64,000 nt of DNA from Flavobacterium sp. LMO8 (GTDB lineage: Bacteria > Bacteroidota > Bacteroidia > Flavobacteriales > Flavobacteriaceae). The stretch covers positions 145,588-209,587 of the forward strand of contig NZ_WIBJ01000028.1 in the NCBI RefSeq assembly GCF_009495755.1, in the 5' to 3' direction. A program made the translations under genes and the position numbers. Positions 25,802 to 34,154 of this stretch are shown here, one piece after another (the first letter of the stretch is position 1; each line of letters opens with the position of its first letter). Under the pieces are notes generated by a model, which searched no databases, had not been told where the DNA came from, and saw only the letters and a list, made by a program, of their open reading frames with translations.

Positions 25802-26332
25802 TTAACTCAGACTCTTTTTGGCTTTCAAATCTTTATAATTTGCTAAAATTAAAATTAGAGTTATAAAAGCTGTCAACATTTCTGTTCCAACAAATAATTT
25901 AGCATATAAACTGTTAGGTTGAATTTCACTTGTATTATTCATTATAAAAACACCAAAACTATAATAAAAGAAATCTAAATATTCATTTGCTTCACTAACT
26001 TTTAGAAAACTTGATTTATTATAATCAAATAAGCACCAATAGTAAGAAGCAAAAGTTAATGATAAAAAAAATATTATTCCTAATGTATGAGCTAAAAATT
26101 TAAAACGTCCACCACTATTATCTTCGTGTTCGTGAATTTTTTCTGTTTGATATAGAACAAAATAAAAGTTACTAATGATAAGAAAGAAAAAAAAGAAAAA
26201 ACCAAAACCATATCTTTCAAATTCATTACATTCTTCCACTAACATTAATCTAAAAATGAGATACATAAAAAATGGAAGAATTACAAAAACACCGTGTCTG
26301 TTTAAGTATTTAACAAAATTTTTCATTTGCAT
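25802..26332 (-). CDS. Four-helix membrane protein resembling a K+ channel with an altered filter
   Basis: The 176-residue protein has membrane helices at about 14-33, 41-62, 79-103 and 145-168. Before the last helix, residues 125-141 (SFGVFIMNNTSEIQPNS) align position by position with the pore region of two-helix K+ channels (SFVTLTTVGYGDITPTS). The filter TVGYGD is replaced by MNNTSE. Helix 4 (AKLFVGTEMLTAFITLIL) also fits the channel inner helix. So the fold is probably channel-like but K+ selectivity is unlikely. The gene starts 17 nt after hsdS and belongs to the hsdMS message. Its role in restriction or defence is unknown. Confidence 0.65.
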   Translation of the reverse strand: MQMKNFVKYLNRHGVFVILPFFMYLIFRLMLVEECNEFERYGFGFFFFFFLIISNFYFVLYQTEKIHEHEDNSGGRFKFLAHTLGIIFFLSLTFASYYWCLFDYNKSSFLKVSEANEYLDFFYYSFGVFIMNNTSEIQPNSLYAKLFVGTEMLTAFITLILILANYKDLKAKKSLS

Positions 26333-26349
26333 ATTTTTTCAAGAATTAC

Positions 26350-27561
26350 TTACACTTCTATCGTTCTATTCATCAATCTCGGCAACAGTATATCTCGCGC
26401 TTCTTTGAGTTTTTGGTTTTGAACAGTTAGATTTATTATCTCATCAAAAAATGGTTCGTTGAGATTTTTGTATTTTCTTAATATTTCATCTGAAGGCTTT
26501 ACAAATTCCAAATATTGAATAGATGAGCCTGCATGGAGAATTGTTGAACCTTTTGCATGAGCCTTAATTGTTTGCTGAATTTCATCAGATTTCATAAGGC
26601 ATAAACTGAAAGTTTTACCAAAACTATCATTCTTATCAAGAATCTTTCTCAATCCTGAGGAATAAGCACCGAATAAACCATATCCAATATTACCTATACT
26701 TCCGTCAAATGATATTAAAATATCATTAACGTCAACAGTTTTGTCTTTTACAAGTTCTTGATAAACAAAAATACCGCTATCTCTTTTGCTGATGTCTCCA
26801 ACTCTTAAAAAAGGTATTGTATTAATTGCTTCATCATTAAGATAGTTCTTGCTTCCAACTTCAATTCCTTTCACAAAGTCAAAAAAATCAATTACTTTCA
26901 GTTTACTCCACCCCACAGGCAAACCACTTTCTTTATCAAAAGCTGTGTTTTCATAATTAGGGAAACGGAAATTAACAAACCATTCTTTGTAAATATTCTG
27001 TGCCGTTTTTTCTAATAACTTTATGCGTTTCAGGTTGTTTTCTAATAAATCGTCGTAATTGGATAAAATAGAAGCAATGCGTTTTTGGGTTTCTATTTTG
27101 GGAACTTCGATTTCAAAGGTTTTAATTTTATAAATACCAAGTTTACCTTGAGCCGAACCTGATGCTATTTGTTGGAACTTGTTTTTTTGATAATCGCCAT
27201 ATATTGAATATTTTAAAAATTTAGGATAGAGTTCATTCAAGTTATGTGGTATTAATTTAACAGCATTTTCAGTTAAATTGCATCCGTCAAATTCTTCTGT
27301 TATTTCTCCAATATCTCCAATATTTGCACCAACAATTGTAATAACAATATCATCTTTATTAACTATATAATTTGAAATCTGTATAAAAGTATTCTCATCA
27401 ATATAAGCAGGTTCTTGAACATCAATTTTACCGTCTTTAATATCTCTTGCCCTAATATATAGATGGTTATTAGGTTTTGTTATAAATTCACAGCCCTTTG
27501 GGAGTCTTTTACCGCCTTTGATAATTAATAAATCACCTAAGGTTTTATTTTCCCAACTCAT
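26350..27561 (-). CDS. hsdS: Type I restriction-modification specificity subunit S
   Basis: HsdS sets the DNA sequence recognised by both the methyltransferase and the restriction complex. The 403-residue protein shows the two-fold layout. There are two target-recognition domains (about 1-150 and 210-360), each followed by a conserved helix: IETQKRIASILSNYDDLLENN (169-189, split here as IETQKRIASI and LSNYDDLLENN) in the centre, and a shorter helix ending RDILLPRLM near the C-terminus. The start overlaps the hsdM stop by 4 nt (ATGA), so it is translationally coupled. The two recognition domains differ, so a bipartite asymmetric target is expected. Confidence 0.92.
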   Translation of the reverse strand: MSWENKTLGDLLIIKGGKRLPKGCEFITKPNNHLYIRARDIKDGKIDVQEPAYIDENTFIQISNYIVNKDDIVITIVGANIGDIGEITEEFDGCNLTENAVKLIPHNLNELYPKFLKYSIYGDYQKNKFQQIASGSAQGKLGIYKIKTFEIEVPKIETQKRIASILSNYDDLLENNLKRIKLLEKTAQNIYKEWFVNFRFPNYENTAFDKESGLPVGWSKLKVIDFFDFVKGIEVGSKNYLNDEAINTIPFLRVGDISKRDSGIFVYQELVKDKTVDVNDILISFDGSIGNIGYGLFGAYSSGLRKILDKNDSFGKTFSLCLMKSDEIQQTIKAHAKGSTILHAGSSIQYLEFVKPSDEILRKYKNLNEPFFDEIINLTVQNQKLKEARDILLPRLMNRTIEV

Positions 27562-29591
27562 AACCCCAATTCATTTAAATTAGACTGTATTTGTTCGGCA
27601 AGTGTAACGGCTTCTTCATTTAAACTTTGTAGTTCTATTTTTATTTCTGCCATTCGGGCTTCGTAATCATAATCATCATCTATTTGCGGTGCTACACCTA
27701 CATAACGCCCTGCGGTAAGACTATAATCATTTTGGGCAATTTCTTCTCGATTTACTACTTTGTTTAAACCTGCATTGTCTTTATAAACGCCTTCAGGAAA
27801 GCGGTCTAACAACCAATGGCTTTCTCTATTAAAATAAACTATTTGGTCTATGGCATTGCTAAACACTTCAAACTCGGTTTCTAAAGTTTTTACTACTTCT
27901 AAAACATTGGTTTTCCAATCTTTATTTTTACGTAAATCGTTGTCTTTTCCTGCTTCTTTGCAAAAATGGTTTAAGGCTTTTATAGTAGCATTAAAATCTT
28001 TCTTTGCTTTTTTAAGTTCGGTAGTTTGGGTCTTGTCTAAGGTTTTATTTTTAGAGCAACTTTCAAAAGCCACTTCAAATTCGGTTTTGTTTTTGGCAAG
28101 TTTGGTAATGGTTTTTAAATCGTCTGCTTGTAGTTCTTTGTCAAAAACGGTAACTAATTCTTTAGGTGCTAATTTCTCTACATAAGGCAAAATAGCATTG
28201 TTATAACTTTCTAAGAGTAATTGTGCCGAAGCTTGTGCTTTATTTAGTTCCTTATTGGCGTTTTGAGCGTAGTTTTTCAAAGCACGAACAAAATACTTGT
28301 CTGAACCTCTATAAAGCCCTACTAACGCCTGTATATTGTTTAATTGCTCATCTGTGAAATCGTGTAAGCTGGAAGAAACTTTTCGGTACACGTCTCTTAA
28401 ATCGAGCATTAAAGTTGTATCAGCTCTTTGGGCGTCGTTTTCTTTTTCACGGTCGTAAAACCAAAGTGTACAAGGCAAAGAACGGGTATAAAAGAATTTT
28501 GTTCCAATAGAAACCATTACATCTACCGCACCTGTTTCTACTAATTTTTGACGAATGTCTTTTTCGCTATGTCCTGCATCCGAAGCCGAAGAAGCCATGA
28601 CAAATCCTGCTCTCCCTTTTTCGTTTAATAACGAATAGAAATACTGCATCCATAAATAGTTTCCGTTGTCGTTTTTAGGCAATCCAAAAGGCAAACGAGG
28701 GTCTTTTTTTACACTGTCTTTGCTTTTATCAATTCCATCTACATTAAACGGAGGATTTGCCATAATGAAATCACACTTTCCTAACAAATCGTGTTTGTCT
28801 TCATAAAAGGTATTTCCTTGCAAAATAGAACCTTCTAAGCCATGCACTGCCATGTTCATTTTGGCAAGTTTGGTATTGGTATCGGCTTTTTCTTGACCGT
28901 AAAAAGTTACTTGGTTGGTAGCATCTGCACCTTCTTCTTCCTCAATAAAATGAGCGGTTTGCACAAACATACCTGCTGAACCTACAGCAACATCGGCAAC
29001 TATTCCATGATTAGGTTCTATAATCTTAACAATAGTATTTACTAATGATGGAGGTGTGAAAAATTCGCCACCTTCTTGAGCGCCACTCATGGCAAACTTG
29101 TTTAAGAAATACTCGTAAATACGACCGAAAACATCGCCTGTAACATCGTTTAAAGATTCGTCATTAAATACACGAACTAAACGTTGCATTAGGTCTTTTT
29201 CAAACAAGCTGTATTCTTTAGGTAATACACCACTTAAAACTTCATATTCATTTTCAATACTACGCATGGCATCATTAATGCATTCGCCTAAATCTTCACT
29301 TTCAGGTAAATTAGCTAAATAAGTCCATTGTGCTTTTTCGGGTAAAAAAATAGCTTTGGCGGTTAAAAAGTCTTCTTTATTGATAGGTCTTACTCCACGT
29401 ACAGGATGCACAGGAAGTGTTTTTTCTATTTCTACTTTAGCTTTTACAAATCGGTTGTACGCATGGCGTAAAAAGATAAGCCCTAAAACAGGAAAGCTAT
29501 ATTCTGAAGAAGTTAGTTTGCTATTGGCACGTAAATCGTCGGCGGTTTTCCACAGTCGGTTTTCAAGTTCTTTGAGTTGTTCGGCAGTCAT
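27558..29591 (-). CDS. hsdM: Type I restriction-modification DNA methyltransferase subunit M
   Basis: HsdM methylates adenine in the target set by HsdS and so protects host DNA. The 677-residue protein has the N-terminal helical bundle (about 5-140) and then the SAM-dependent methyltransferase. Motif I is DVAVGSAGMF (200-209), which departs from the usual DPACGSGGMF. Motif IV is NPPF (279-282), the signature of N6-adenine methylation. The C-terminal 250 residues form long charged helices that contact HsdS. It is the first gene of the hsdM-hsdS-channel-like unit. A -7-like box CAAATATA lies at 29609-29616, without a matching -33 element. Confidence 0.94.
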   Translation of the reverse strand: MTAEQLKELENRLWKTADDLRANSKLTSSEYSFPVLGLIFLRHAYNRFVKAKVEIEKTLPVHPVRGVRPINKEDFLTAKAIFLPEKAQWTYLANLPESEDLGECINDAMRSIENEYEVLSGVLPKEYSLFEKDLMQRLVRVFNDESLNDVTGDVFGRIYEYFLNKFAMSGAQEGGEFFTPPSLVNTIVKIIEPNHGIVADVAVGSAGMFVQTAHFIEEEEGADATNQVTFYGQEKADTNTKLAKMNMAVHGLEGSILQGNTFYEDKHDLLGKCDFIMANPPFNVDGIDKSKDSVKKDPRLPFGLPKNDNGNYLWMQYFYSLLNEKGRAGFVMASSASDAGHSEKDIRQKLVETGAVDVMVSIGTKFFYTRSLPCTLWFYDREKENDAQRADTTLMLDLRDVYRKVSSSLHDFTDEQLNNIQALVGLYRGSDKYFVRALKNYAQNANKELNKAQASAQLLLESYNNAILPYVEKLAPKELVTVFDKELQADDLKTITKLAKNKTEFEVAFESCSKNKTLDKTQTTELKKAKKDFNATIKALNHFCKEAGKDNDLRKNKDWKTNVLEVVKTLETEFEVFSNAIDQIVYFNRESHWLLDRFPEGVYKDNAGLNKVVNREEIAQNDYSLTAGRYVGVAPQIDDDYDYEARMAEIKIELQSLNEEAVTLAEQIQSNLNELGL

Positions 29592-29655
29592 TTATTCAAT
29601 GTTTGTAGCAAATATAAATTAATAAAAGGAATTTAAAATGCGGGAATCCGTAAAC

Positions 29656-29685
29656 TTGTTATAATTATACGGTAAAATATATTTC
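29656..29685 (+). promoter_or_regulatory. Possible promoter of the 29762 gene
   Basis: TTG (29656-29658) and TATATTTC (29678-29685) are spaced by 19 bp. The last base of the -7 box deviates from the consensus G. The gene starts about 75 nt downstream. Confidence 0.4.
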
Positions 29686-29761
29686 TTGAATATGCGTTTA
29701 TTACTTTGTGTTTTTATTTAATAAAATCATATTGATTTTAATCTTTTATAAAAATTTATTC

Positions 29762-30307
29762 ATGATAGAATATATTGATACAGATTTTTTAAGAAGCTCA
29801 GATAGTAAATTTGTAATAAAGGTTGAAAGTTTGTTAAAAATAAACAACACTTTAGAAGAATTTACTGAAAAGTTTCAGTTAGATGGTATTACAAACGGAA
29901 AATTGTTTGTGATTTCTAGATTTAATAAATATGAATTTAATTGTGATTTCATAATTAATAATTACTTAGTGGTTAATAATTTGATTCAAAATGTTGATTT
30001 TGCAATTTTGTATATGCCATTAACCGTTGGTGTTAAATATGAGATTTGTGACGATGTTGGTAAAGAACTTAATGATACTTTAAATCTAAATTGGATACAA
30101 AGTTTACTTTTTGTTAATGAGTATATATTTTGGTTAGTTGATGATGAAAAATCTGATGCTGAATTAATATATAAAATACTTAAAATCAACTATAAAATGA
30201 TTGATGGTCTTGGGTTTAGAACCCCTATAATTATTAAAACTGACGAAGGATTTGTTTATTATAAATTTTTGAATGAAGAAATTATTCACAGGTGTTTTCA
30301 TTTATAA
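29762..30307 (+). CDS. Protein of unknown function between hsdM and the integrase
   Basis: The chosen start is the ATG at 29762 (181 residues). An in-frame GTG at 29708 would add 18 hydrophobic residues. The protein is acidic, with no signal peptide from the ATG start, no membrane helix and no motif that I recognise. Short alternating strands and helices (KLFVISRFNKYEFNCDFIINN cut here as KLFVISRF and YEFNCDFIIN; then DFAILYMPLTVGVKYEI) suggest a compact alpha/beta fold. It is the only plus-strand gene in the right half of the island. That position, next to a restriction system, makes an anti-phage, immunity or addiction role possible, but nothing in the sequence shows it. Confidence 0.7.
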   Translation: MIEYIDTDFLRSSDSKFVIKVESLLKINNTLEEFTEKFQLDGITNGKLFVISRFNKYEFNCDFIINNYLVVNNLIQNVDFAILYMPLTVGVKYEICDDVGKELNDTLNLNWIQSLLFVNEYIFWLVDDEKSDAELIYKILKINYKMIDGLGFRTPIIIKTDEGFVYYKFLNEEIIHRCFHL

Positions 30308-30325
30308 TTGTTGTTACTTTATATT

Positions 30326-31621
30326 TTAAATATTAAAAAAACCGCTATCAACAATATGTGAAGCCCTCTGCTCTCCTGCAATTCTAATGTATTTATAAAA
30401 TTCCCGTTCTGTCTTATGTCCTGAAAAATGCATAATATCAAAAACAGGCATTTTCTTTAAATACATATTTGTGCAAAAACTTCTTCTGGCGGTATGAGAG
30501 TGTATTAGTTCAGATTTAGAAATATATTCTTTAATTTCTTTTCCGCCTTTTCTTTTAATACACTCAATTTTTTGATTCAATTTAAGTTCTTGTCCAATTT
30601 TTTTAATGTATTTATTTAAGTCTTTTTCTAAGATTTTTTTTGGTGGCAAGCCGTTGTGTCTTAAATCCATTATTTGCTTGATTTCTTTTGTAATAGGACA
30701 GTTTACTCTAGCTCCTGTCTTTTTTTGTTTTATAGAAAAAAAATCTCTTCCATTAATTTTTTTAATTGATGATGCTGTTAGTCCATTGTAATCTGAAATT
30801 CTTTGCCCTGTATAGCAACCAATTAAAAATATATCTCTAGCTAATTCGTAATGTTTTTTATCGGACAAATCTAATTCAAGCATTTGATTTAATTCGTTTT
30901 CTGATAGATAAATAGCCGTTGTTTCTTCAGGGGTAAAGTTGAAATCTTTAACATTGAAATCAATAGTATTGATTAATTTTTTTTGATTAGCCTCAATTAA
31001 AAAAGTTTTTAGGTTTTTTAAATGTTTTGAAATAGTATTATGTGAAAAATCATTCTCTTGTAAATATTCTATAAAATTTAATACAAATGATTTATTGAAA
31101 GTGTTGAAAGTGATTTTTTCATTGTGTTCTATTCCATAATTTTTAACTTTAAGTAAGGTTTGTTTGTATGAACGCTTTGTAATTATACTAATTTCCTTTG
31201 ATTTTAATTCTAAAAATTCATCGGAAAATTCAAAAAAAGTTTTAGGCTTAGAGTTGTCTATAACAATGTTTTTATTTAAATAATTATCTAAAAAAAGTTT
31301 TAATGTAACATTTGTTACAACTGCTTGTTCTGCTATTAATCTTGAATATTCTTTCTTTATTACATTTTCAAGCTTGCTTAAAAACTCATTTACTTCTATG
31401 GCATTTATGATATTAGATTTTGTTTGTTTTATTCTTTGTTTATCAAAATCCCAATCGGAAAAACAAGACTTATAGCCTGTTGAGTATTTGAATCTGTTTC
31501 CGCCATAAGAAAAATGGAGAAAAATTAAGCTGTCTTTTTTCTTCTCGATTTCAAGATTTTTAATTGCGTCTTTAAAGGCAAACCTAACTATCCCGTTGCT
31601 GTTTTCAATTGTCTTAATCAT
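30326..31621 (-). CDS. Tyrosine recombinase / integrase of the island
   Basis: This enzyme integrates and excises the island at tRNA-Phe. The 431-residue protein has an N-terminal arm-binding domain (about 10-100), a SAM-like core-binding domain (about 125-215) and the catalytic domain. Arg274 is in TGQRISDY, His376 and Arg379 are in HTARR, His402 is in SGHKT, and the nucleophile is most likely Tyr411 in YKYIR. The layout is that of Bacteroidota integrases from genomic islands and conjugative elements. It is at the right end, reading inward, 188 bp from attR. Its upstream region has TATATTTG (complement of 31639-31646), and the arm-type repeats at 31661-31681 lie where a -33 box would be, so the integrase may regulate its own gene. 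Confidence 0.93.
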   Translation of the reverse strand: MIKTIENSNGIVRFAFKDAIKNLEIEKKKDSLIFLHFSYGGNRFKYSTGYKSCFSDWDFDKQRIKQTKSNIINAIEVNEFLSKLENVIKKEYSRLIAEQAVVTNVTLKLFLDNYLNKNIVIDNSKPKTFFEFSDEFLELKSKEISIITKRSYKQTLLKVKNYGIEHNEKITFNTFNKSFVLNFIEYLQENDFSHNTISKHLKNLKTFLIEANQKKLINTIDFNVKDFNFTPEETTAIYLSENELNQMLELDLSDKKHYELARDIFLIGCYTGQRISDYNGLTASSIKKINGRDFFSIKQKKTGARVNCPITKEIKQIMDLRHNGLPPKKILEKDLNKYIKKIGQELKLNQKIECIKRKGGKEIKEYISKSELIHSHTARRSFCTNMYLKKMPVFDIMHFSGHKTEREFYKYIRIAGEQRASHIVDSGFFNI

Positions 31622-31660
31622 ATAATTAAAGCTATATACAAATATAGTAAAAATATGAAT

Positions 31661-31681
31661 AGGGTGTTTATTAGGGTGTTT
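31661..31681. repeat. Right pair of 9-bp direct repeats, likely integrase arm sites
   Basis: AGGGTGTTT at 31661-31669 and 31673-31681, 3 bp apart, has the same sequence, spacing and orientation as the left pair at 17464-17484. The pair lies 40 bp upstream of the integrase start. Confidence 0.6.
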
Positions 31682-31809
31682 TAAAGTTTAATGTTATTTA
31701 AAATTATTTTATTTTAAAATGTTTAAATGAGGTTTAATCCTAATAAATTAAAGGGTTTTTGTTGTTAAGTAGTATTAATTGAAATTAATCAAATTAAAAG
31801 TTAATGGTA

Positions 31810-31822
31810 CTGGAGGTACCAC
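31810..31822. repeat. attR: 13-bp direct repeat at the right end of the island
   Basis: CTGGAGGTACCAC is identical to the tRNA-Phe end at 17406-17418. The original tRNA terminator follows immediately, as expected for the chromosome side of the junction. Confidence 0.85.
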
Positions 31823-31855
31823 AAAACCCGAATAGCAATATTCGGGTTTTTTGTT
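31823..31855 (+). terminator. Original tRNA-Phe terminator, now displaced
   Basis: AAAACCCGAATA pairs with TATTCGGGTTTT around a GCAA loop, followed by a T-run. It starts right after attR with no gene reading into it, which fits a terminator separated from its tRNA by the insertion. Confidence 0.85.
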
Positions 31856-31878
31856 TTATATTAATTTGTAAAAGGAGT

Positions 31879-32793
31879 TTATAAAATCATTTCTTCGTAA
31901 GAAAGTACTACTGAGTAGCCTTTTTCTTTGAAATAGTCTTTTGGATTGTCTTTAGAAATTGCCATTACAAAATCGCCTCCCCAAGCCCCTAAGCTTTTAA
32001 TTACACCTTTAAAATCTGGGAAAAGTTTCTCTTGAATGGTTTCAATTTCTAAAACATCACTCATGATTATTTCATGCTTTTCCATTTGTTTGGCAAATTC
32101 TTTTCCTTCTTTACAATCTATGGTGTCGTAAGTTATGGTGTTGATTTTTGAAATCACCGCATTCACATTATGATGTTTTGACATGTAGTTAGCAATCGCT
32201 AGTTTGCTACTTTGCTTCTGATTCAAATACACAAAATGAATATTCTCCTTAAAAGTTGGATTGAAATGAATCGCTTTGAAATTTGGTTTTTCGTTTTCTA
32301 AATGATACACAATAGGGGAATTCGATTTCGCACAAGCAATGTCATAACCGCTTCCTCCAAAACTTTTTTGCAATAATTCAAATGCATCAATATTTAGCCA
32401 ATCACCAATACTATTTATCAGAGTAGATGAAGTTCCTAAACCCCAAAGCCTTGGAAAAGTTAAATGGGTTTCAATTTTGTAGCCTTCTTTTTCTAAAAAC
32501 GTTGGATTTTGAATAAAAGCCTGATGTAAAATTTCAATTAAAGTGTTTTTTACATTAGAATTGCTCTCGGAAATAATTTTGTCTTTTATTTCTTCAAACG
32601 AAATTAAGTCTTCAAACCAAATACTTTTATCAGCATCAAAACTTGTCCATTTGATTTGGTTGTTTGTTCCTTGTTTTATCACTAAACTTTGTCCGAATTT
32701 TGTAGGCAATGCTAAAGCTTTCGCACCGTCTAAAACAACGTATTCGCCTGTAATGAGTAATTTTCCGTTACTGTAAAAAGTTTGGGTTTCCAT
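31879..32793 (-). CDS. GYDIA-family GHMP kinase, mevalonate pathway
   Basis: The 304-residue protein belongs to the GHMP small-molecule kinases. It has the N-terminal NGKLLITGEYVVLDGAKALALP strand (cut as NGKLLITGEY and VVLDGAKALALP), the glycine-rich WGLGTSSTLINS phosphate loop near residue 115-127, and the GGSGYDIACA motif that names this subfamily. It follows HMG-CoA reductase with a 1-nt overlap, so it most likely phosphorylates mevalonate or phosphomevalonate for isoprenoid synthesis. The exact step cannot be fixed from sequence. It is the first chromosomal gene right of the island. Confidence 0.85.
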   Translation of the reverse strand: METQTFYSNGKLLITGEYVVLDGAKALALPTKFGQSLVIKQGTNNQIKWTSFDADKSIWFEDLISFEEIKDKIISESNSNVKNTLIEILHQAFIQNPTFLEKEGYKIETHLTFPRLWGLGTSSTLINSIGDWLNIDAFELLQKSFGGSGYDIACAKSNSPIVYHLENEKPNFKAIHFNPTFKENIHFVYLNQKQSSKLAIANYMSKHHNVNAVISKINTITYDTIDCKEGKEFAKQMEKHEIIMSDVLEIETIQEKLFPDFKGVIKSLGAWGGDFVMAISKDNPKDYFKEKGYSVVLSYEEMIL

Positions 32794-34109
32794 TAACTTC
32801 TGATTTTTTCCAAATAATCTACGACCAAACTATGAGAAACGGTAGTATTTTTAAAATAATCTAATACTTGTTGCTTTTCTTCTTTGGTAGCTTTGTGTTG
32901 GTTTAAAATATTCATTAAGTGCATTTTCATGTGCCCTTGTTGGATTCCAGTTGTAGTTAAAGAGCGTAATGCAGCAAAGTTTTGAGCTAATCCAGCGGCT
33001 GCTACAATTTGCATTAATTCTTCTGCAGAAGGTTTTCCTAATAATTCCATTGAGAATTTTACTAATGGATGTAATGAAGTTAGTCCACCAACGGTTCCTA
33101 ATGCTAATGGAATTTCCATCCAAAAAGTGAAAATATCGTTTTCAATTTTTACATGCGATAAACTCGAATATTGTCCTGATTTACTGGCATAAGCGTGAAT
33201 TCCAGCTTCAACGGCTCTGAAGTCGTTTCCTGTTGCTAAAACTACTGCGTCAATTCCGTTCATGATGCCTTTGTTGTGAGTGACAGCTCTGTAAGGTTCT
33301 ACTTCTGCAATTCGAACTGCGGTTGCAAATTTTTGAGCAAATTCGGCTGAATCAATGTTTTTATCTTCTGAAAGTTGGTTTATCGGACAAGAAACTTCTA
33401 CACGTACAACACAATTGGGTACATAATTACTCAGAATACTCATTACGATTTGAATGTTTTTTTCATCCGAAGTAAAATCAGTATATTCTTGTGCTTGATT
33501 TTCTAATGTTTTGGCAAATTGTTCTAGACAGGTATTGATGAAATTCGCACCCATGCTATCTTTTGTGTTGAAAGTAGCATGTAATTGGTAATAATTTGGA
33601 ATTTCGTTGGTTTTATCTCTAAGTTCGATGTCTAAAATTCCGCCACCACGCTTTTGCATGTTTTTGGTAATTTCATTTGTTTCATCGAAGAAAGTTGGTT
33701 TTATTTTGTTGAAAAAAGTGGTTAGTTTTTCAGCATTTCCATTGAAAATAAAATGAACTTGTCCAATTTTTTCAGTATTGATAATAGTTGTTTTAAAACC
33801 ACCGCGTTCGCCCCAAAATTTTGCTGCTTTTGAAGCTGCAGCTACCACCGAGCTTTCTTCAATTGCCATTGGAATTGTATAGCTTTTTCCGTTGATGATG
33901 AAGTTTGGAGCTACTCCGTATGGAAGATAAAAATTAGTTAAAGTGTTTTCGATGAATTCGTCATGCAGTTTTTGTAAATTTTCATCGGAATTCCAATATT
34001 GTAAGATGCTTTGTTTTGCTTCTTCTGGATTTATGAAGTACGTATTGGTAATCCAATTTATTTTTTCGTTTTTAGATAATTTTGAAAAGCCTTTAACATT
34101 TTGATTCAT
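32793..34109 (-). CDS. mvaA: Hydroxymethylglutaryl-CoA reductase, class II (degradative-type family)
   Basis: The enzyme interconverts HMG-CoA and mevalonate. In flavobacteria, class II enzymes serve isoprenoid synthesis. The 438-residue protein has the catalytic Glu in PMAIEESSVVAAAS, the central KDSMGANFIN (DAMGxN-like, cofactor-binding) and MNGIDAVVLATGNDFRAVEAG (cut here as NGIDAVVLATGNDF and RAVEAG). It also has the C-terminal GIQQGHMKMHL with the catalytic His. All are typical of class II. The GHMP kinase gene overlaps its stop by 1 nt. A -7-like box TATCTTTG lies upstream (complement of 34138-34145). Confidence 0.93.
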   Translation of the reverse strand: MNQNVKGFSKLSKNEKINWITNTYFINPEEAKQSILQYWNSDENLQKLHDEFIENTLTNFYLPYGVAPNFIINGKSYTIPMAIEESSVVAAASKAAKFWGERGGFKTTIINTEKIGQVHFIFNGNAEKLTTFFNKIKPTFFDETNEITKNMQKRGGGILDIELRDKTNEIPNYYQLHATFNTKDSMGANFINTCLEQFAKTLENQAQEYTDFTSDEKNIQIVMSILSNYVPNCVVRVEVSCPINQLSEDKNIDSAEFAQKFATAVRIAEVEPYRAVTHNKGIMNGIDAVVLATGNDFRAVEAGIHAYASKSGQYSSLSHVKIENDIFTFWMEIPLALGTVGGLTSLHPLVKFSMELLGKPSAEELMQIVAAAGLAQNFAALRSLTTTGIQQGHMKMHLMNILNQHKATKEEKQQVLDYFKNTTVSHSLVVDYLEKIRS

Positions 34110-34154
34110 AGCAACTGAATTAAGTTCAAATAGACGGCAAAGATACTAATAGAA

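Larger units (their letters stand above)
17406..31822. mobile_element. Genomic island integrated in tRNA-Phe, carrying type I restriction-modification
   Basis: The 14.4-kb element is bounded by the 13-bp direct repeat CTGGAGGTACCAC (17406-17418 and 31810-31822). The left copy is the tRNA-Phe 3' end. A tyrosine integrase gene reads inward from the right end, and paired 9-bp repeats occur near both ends. Cargo: XRE regulator, two small lipoproteins, a small membrane protein, a polymerase-like protein, an excisionase-like HTH protein, hsdM/hsdS/hsdR, a channel-like membrane protein, and the XRE/Fic pair of the mobile mystery families. No relaxase, coupling protein, conjugation pilus gene or phage structural gene is visible. 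The island therefore looks able to excise and integrate but needs another element to move between cells. Confidence 0.88.

Noticed and set aside
26175..26200. A-rich homopolymer-like tract as a phase-variable repeat
   Set aside because: It encodes a run of Phe in a membrane helix and is interrupted by G residues, so slippage is not clearly favoured.
25802..26332. Working K+ channel
   Set aside because: The fold pattern fits, but the filter residues TVGYG are absent.
17406..31822. Island as a prophage or a self-transmissible conjugative element
   Set aside because: No capsid, tail, terminase, lysis, relaxase, coupling or type IV secretion genes are visible.
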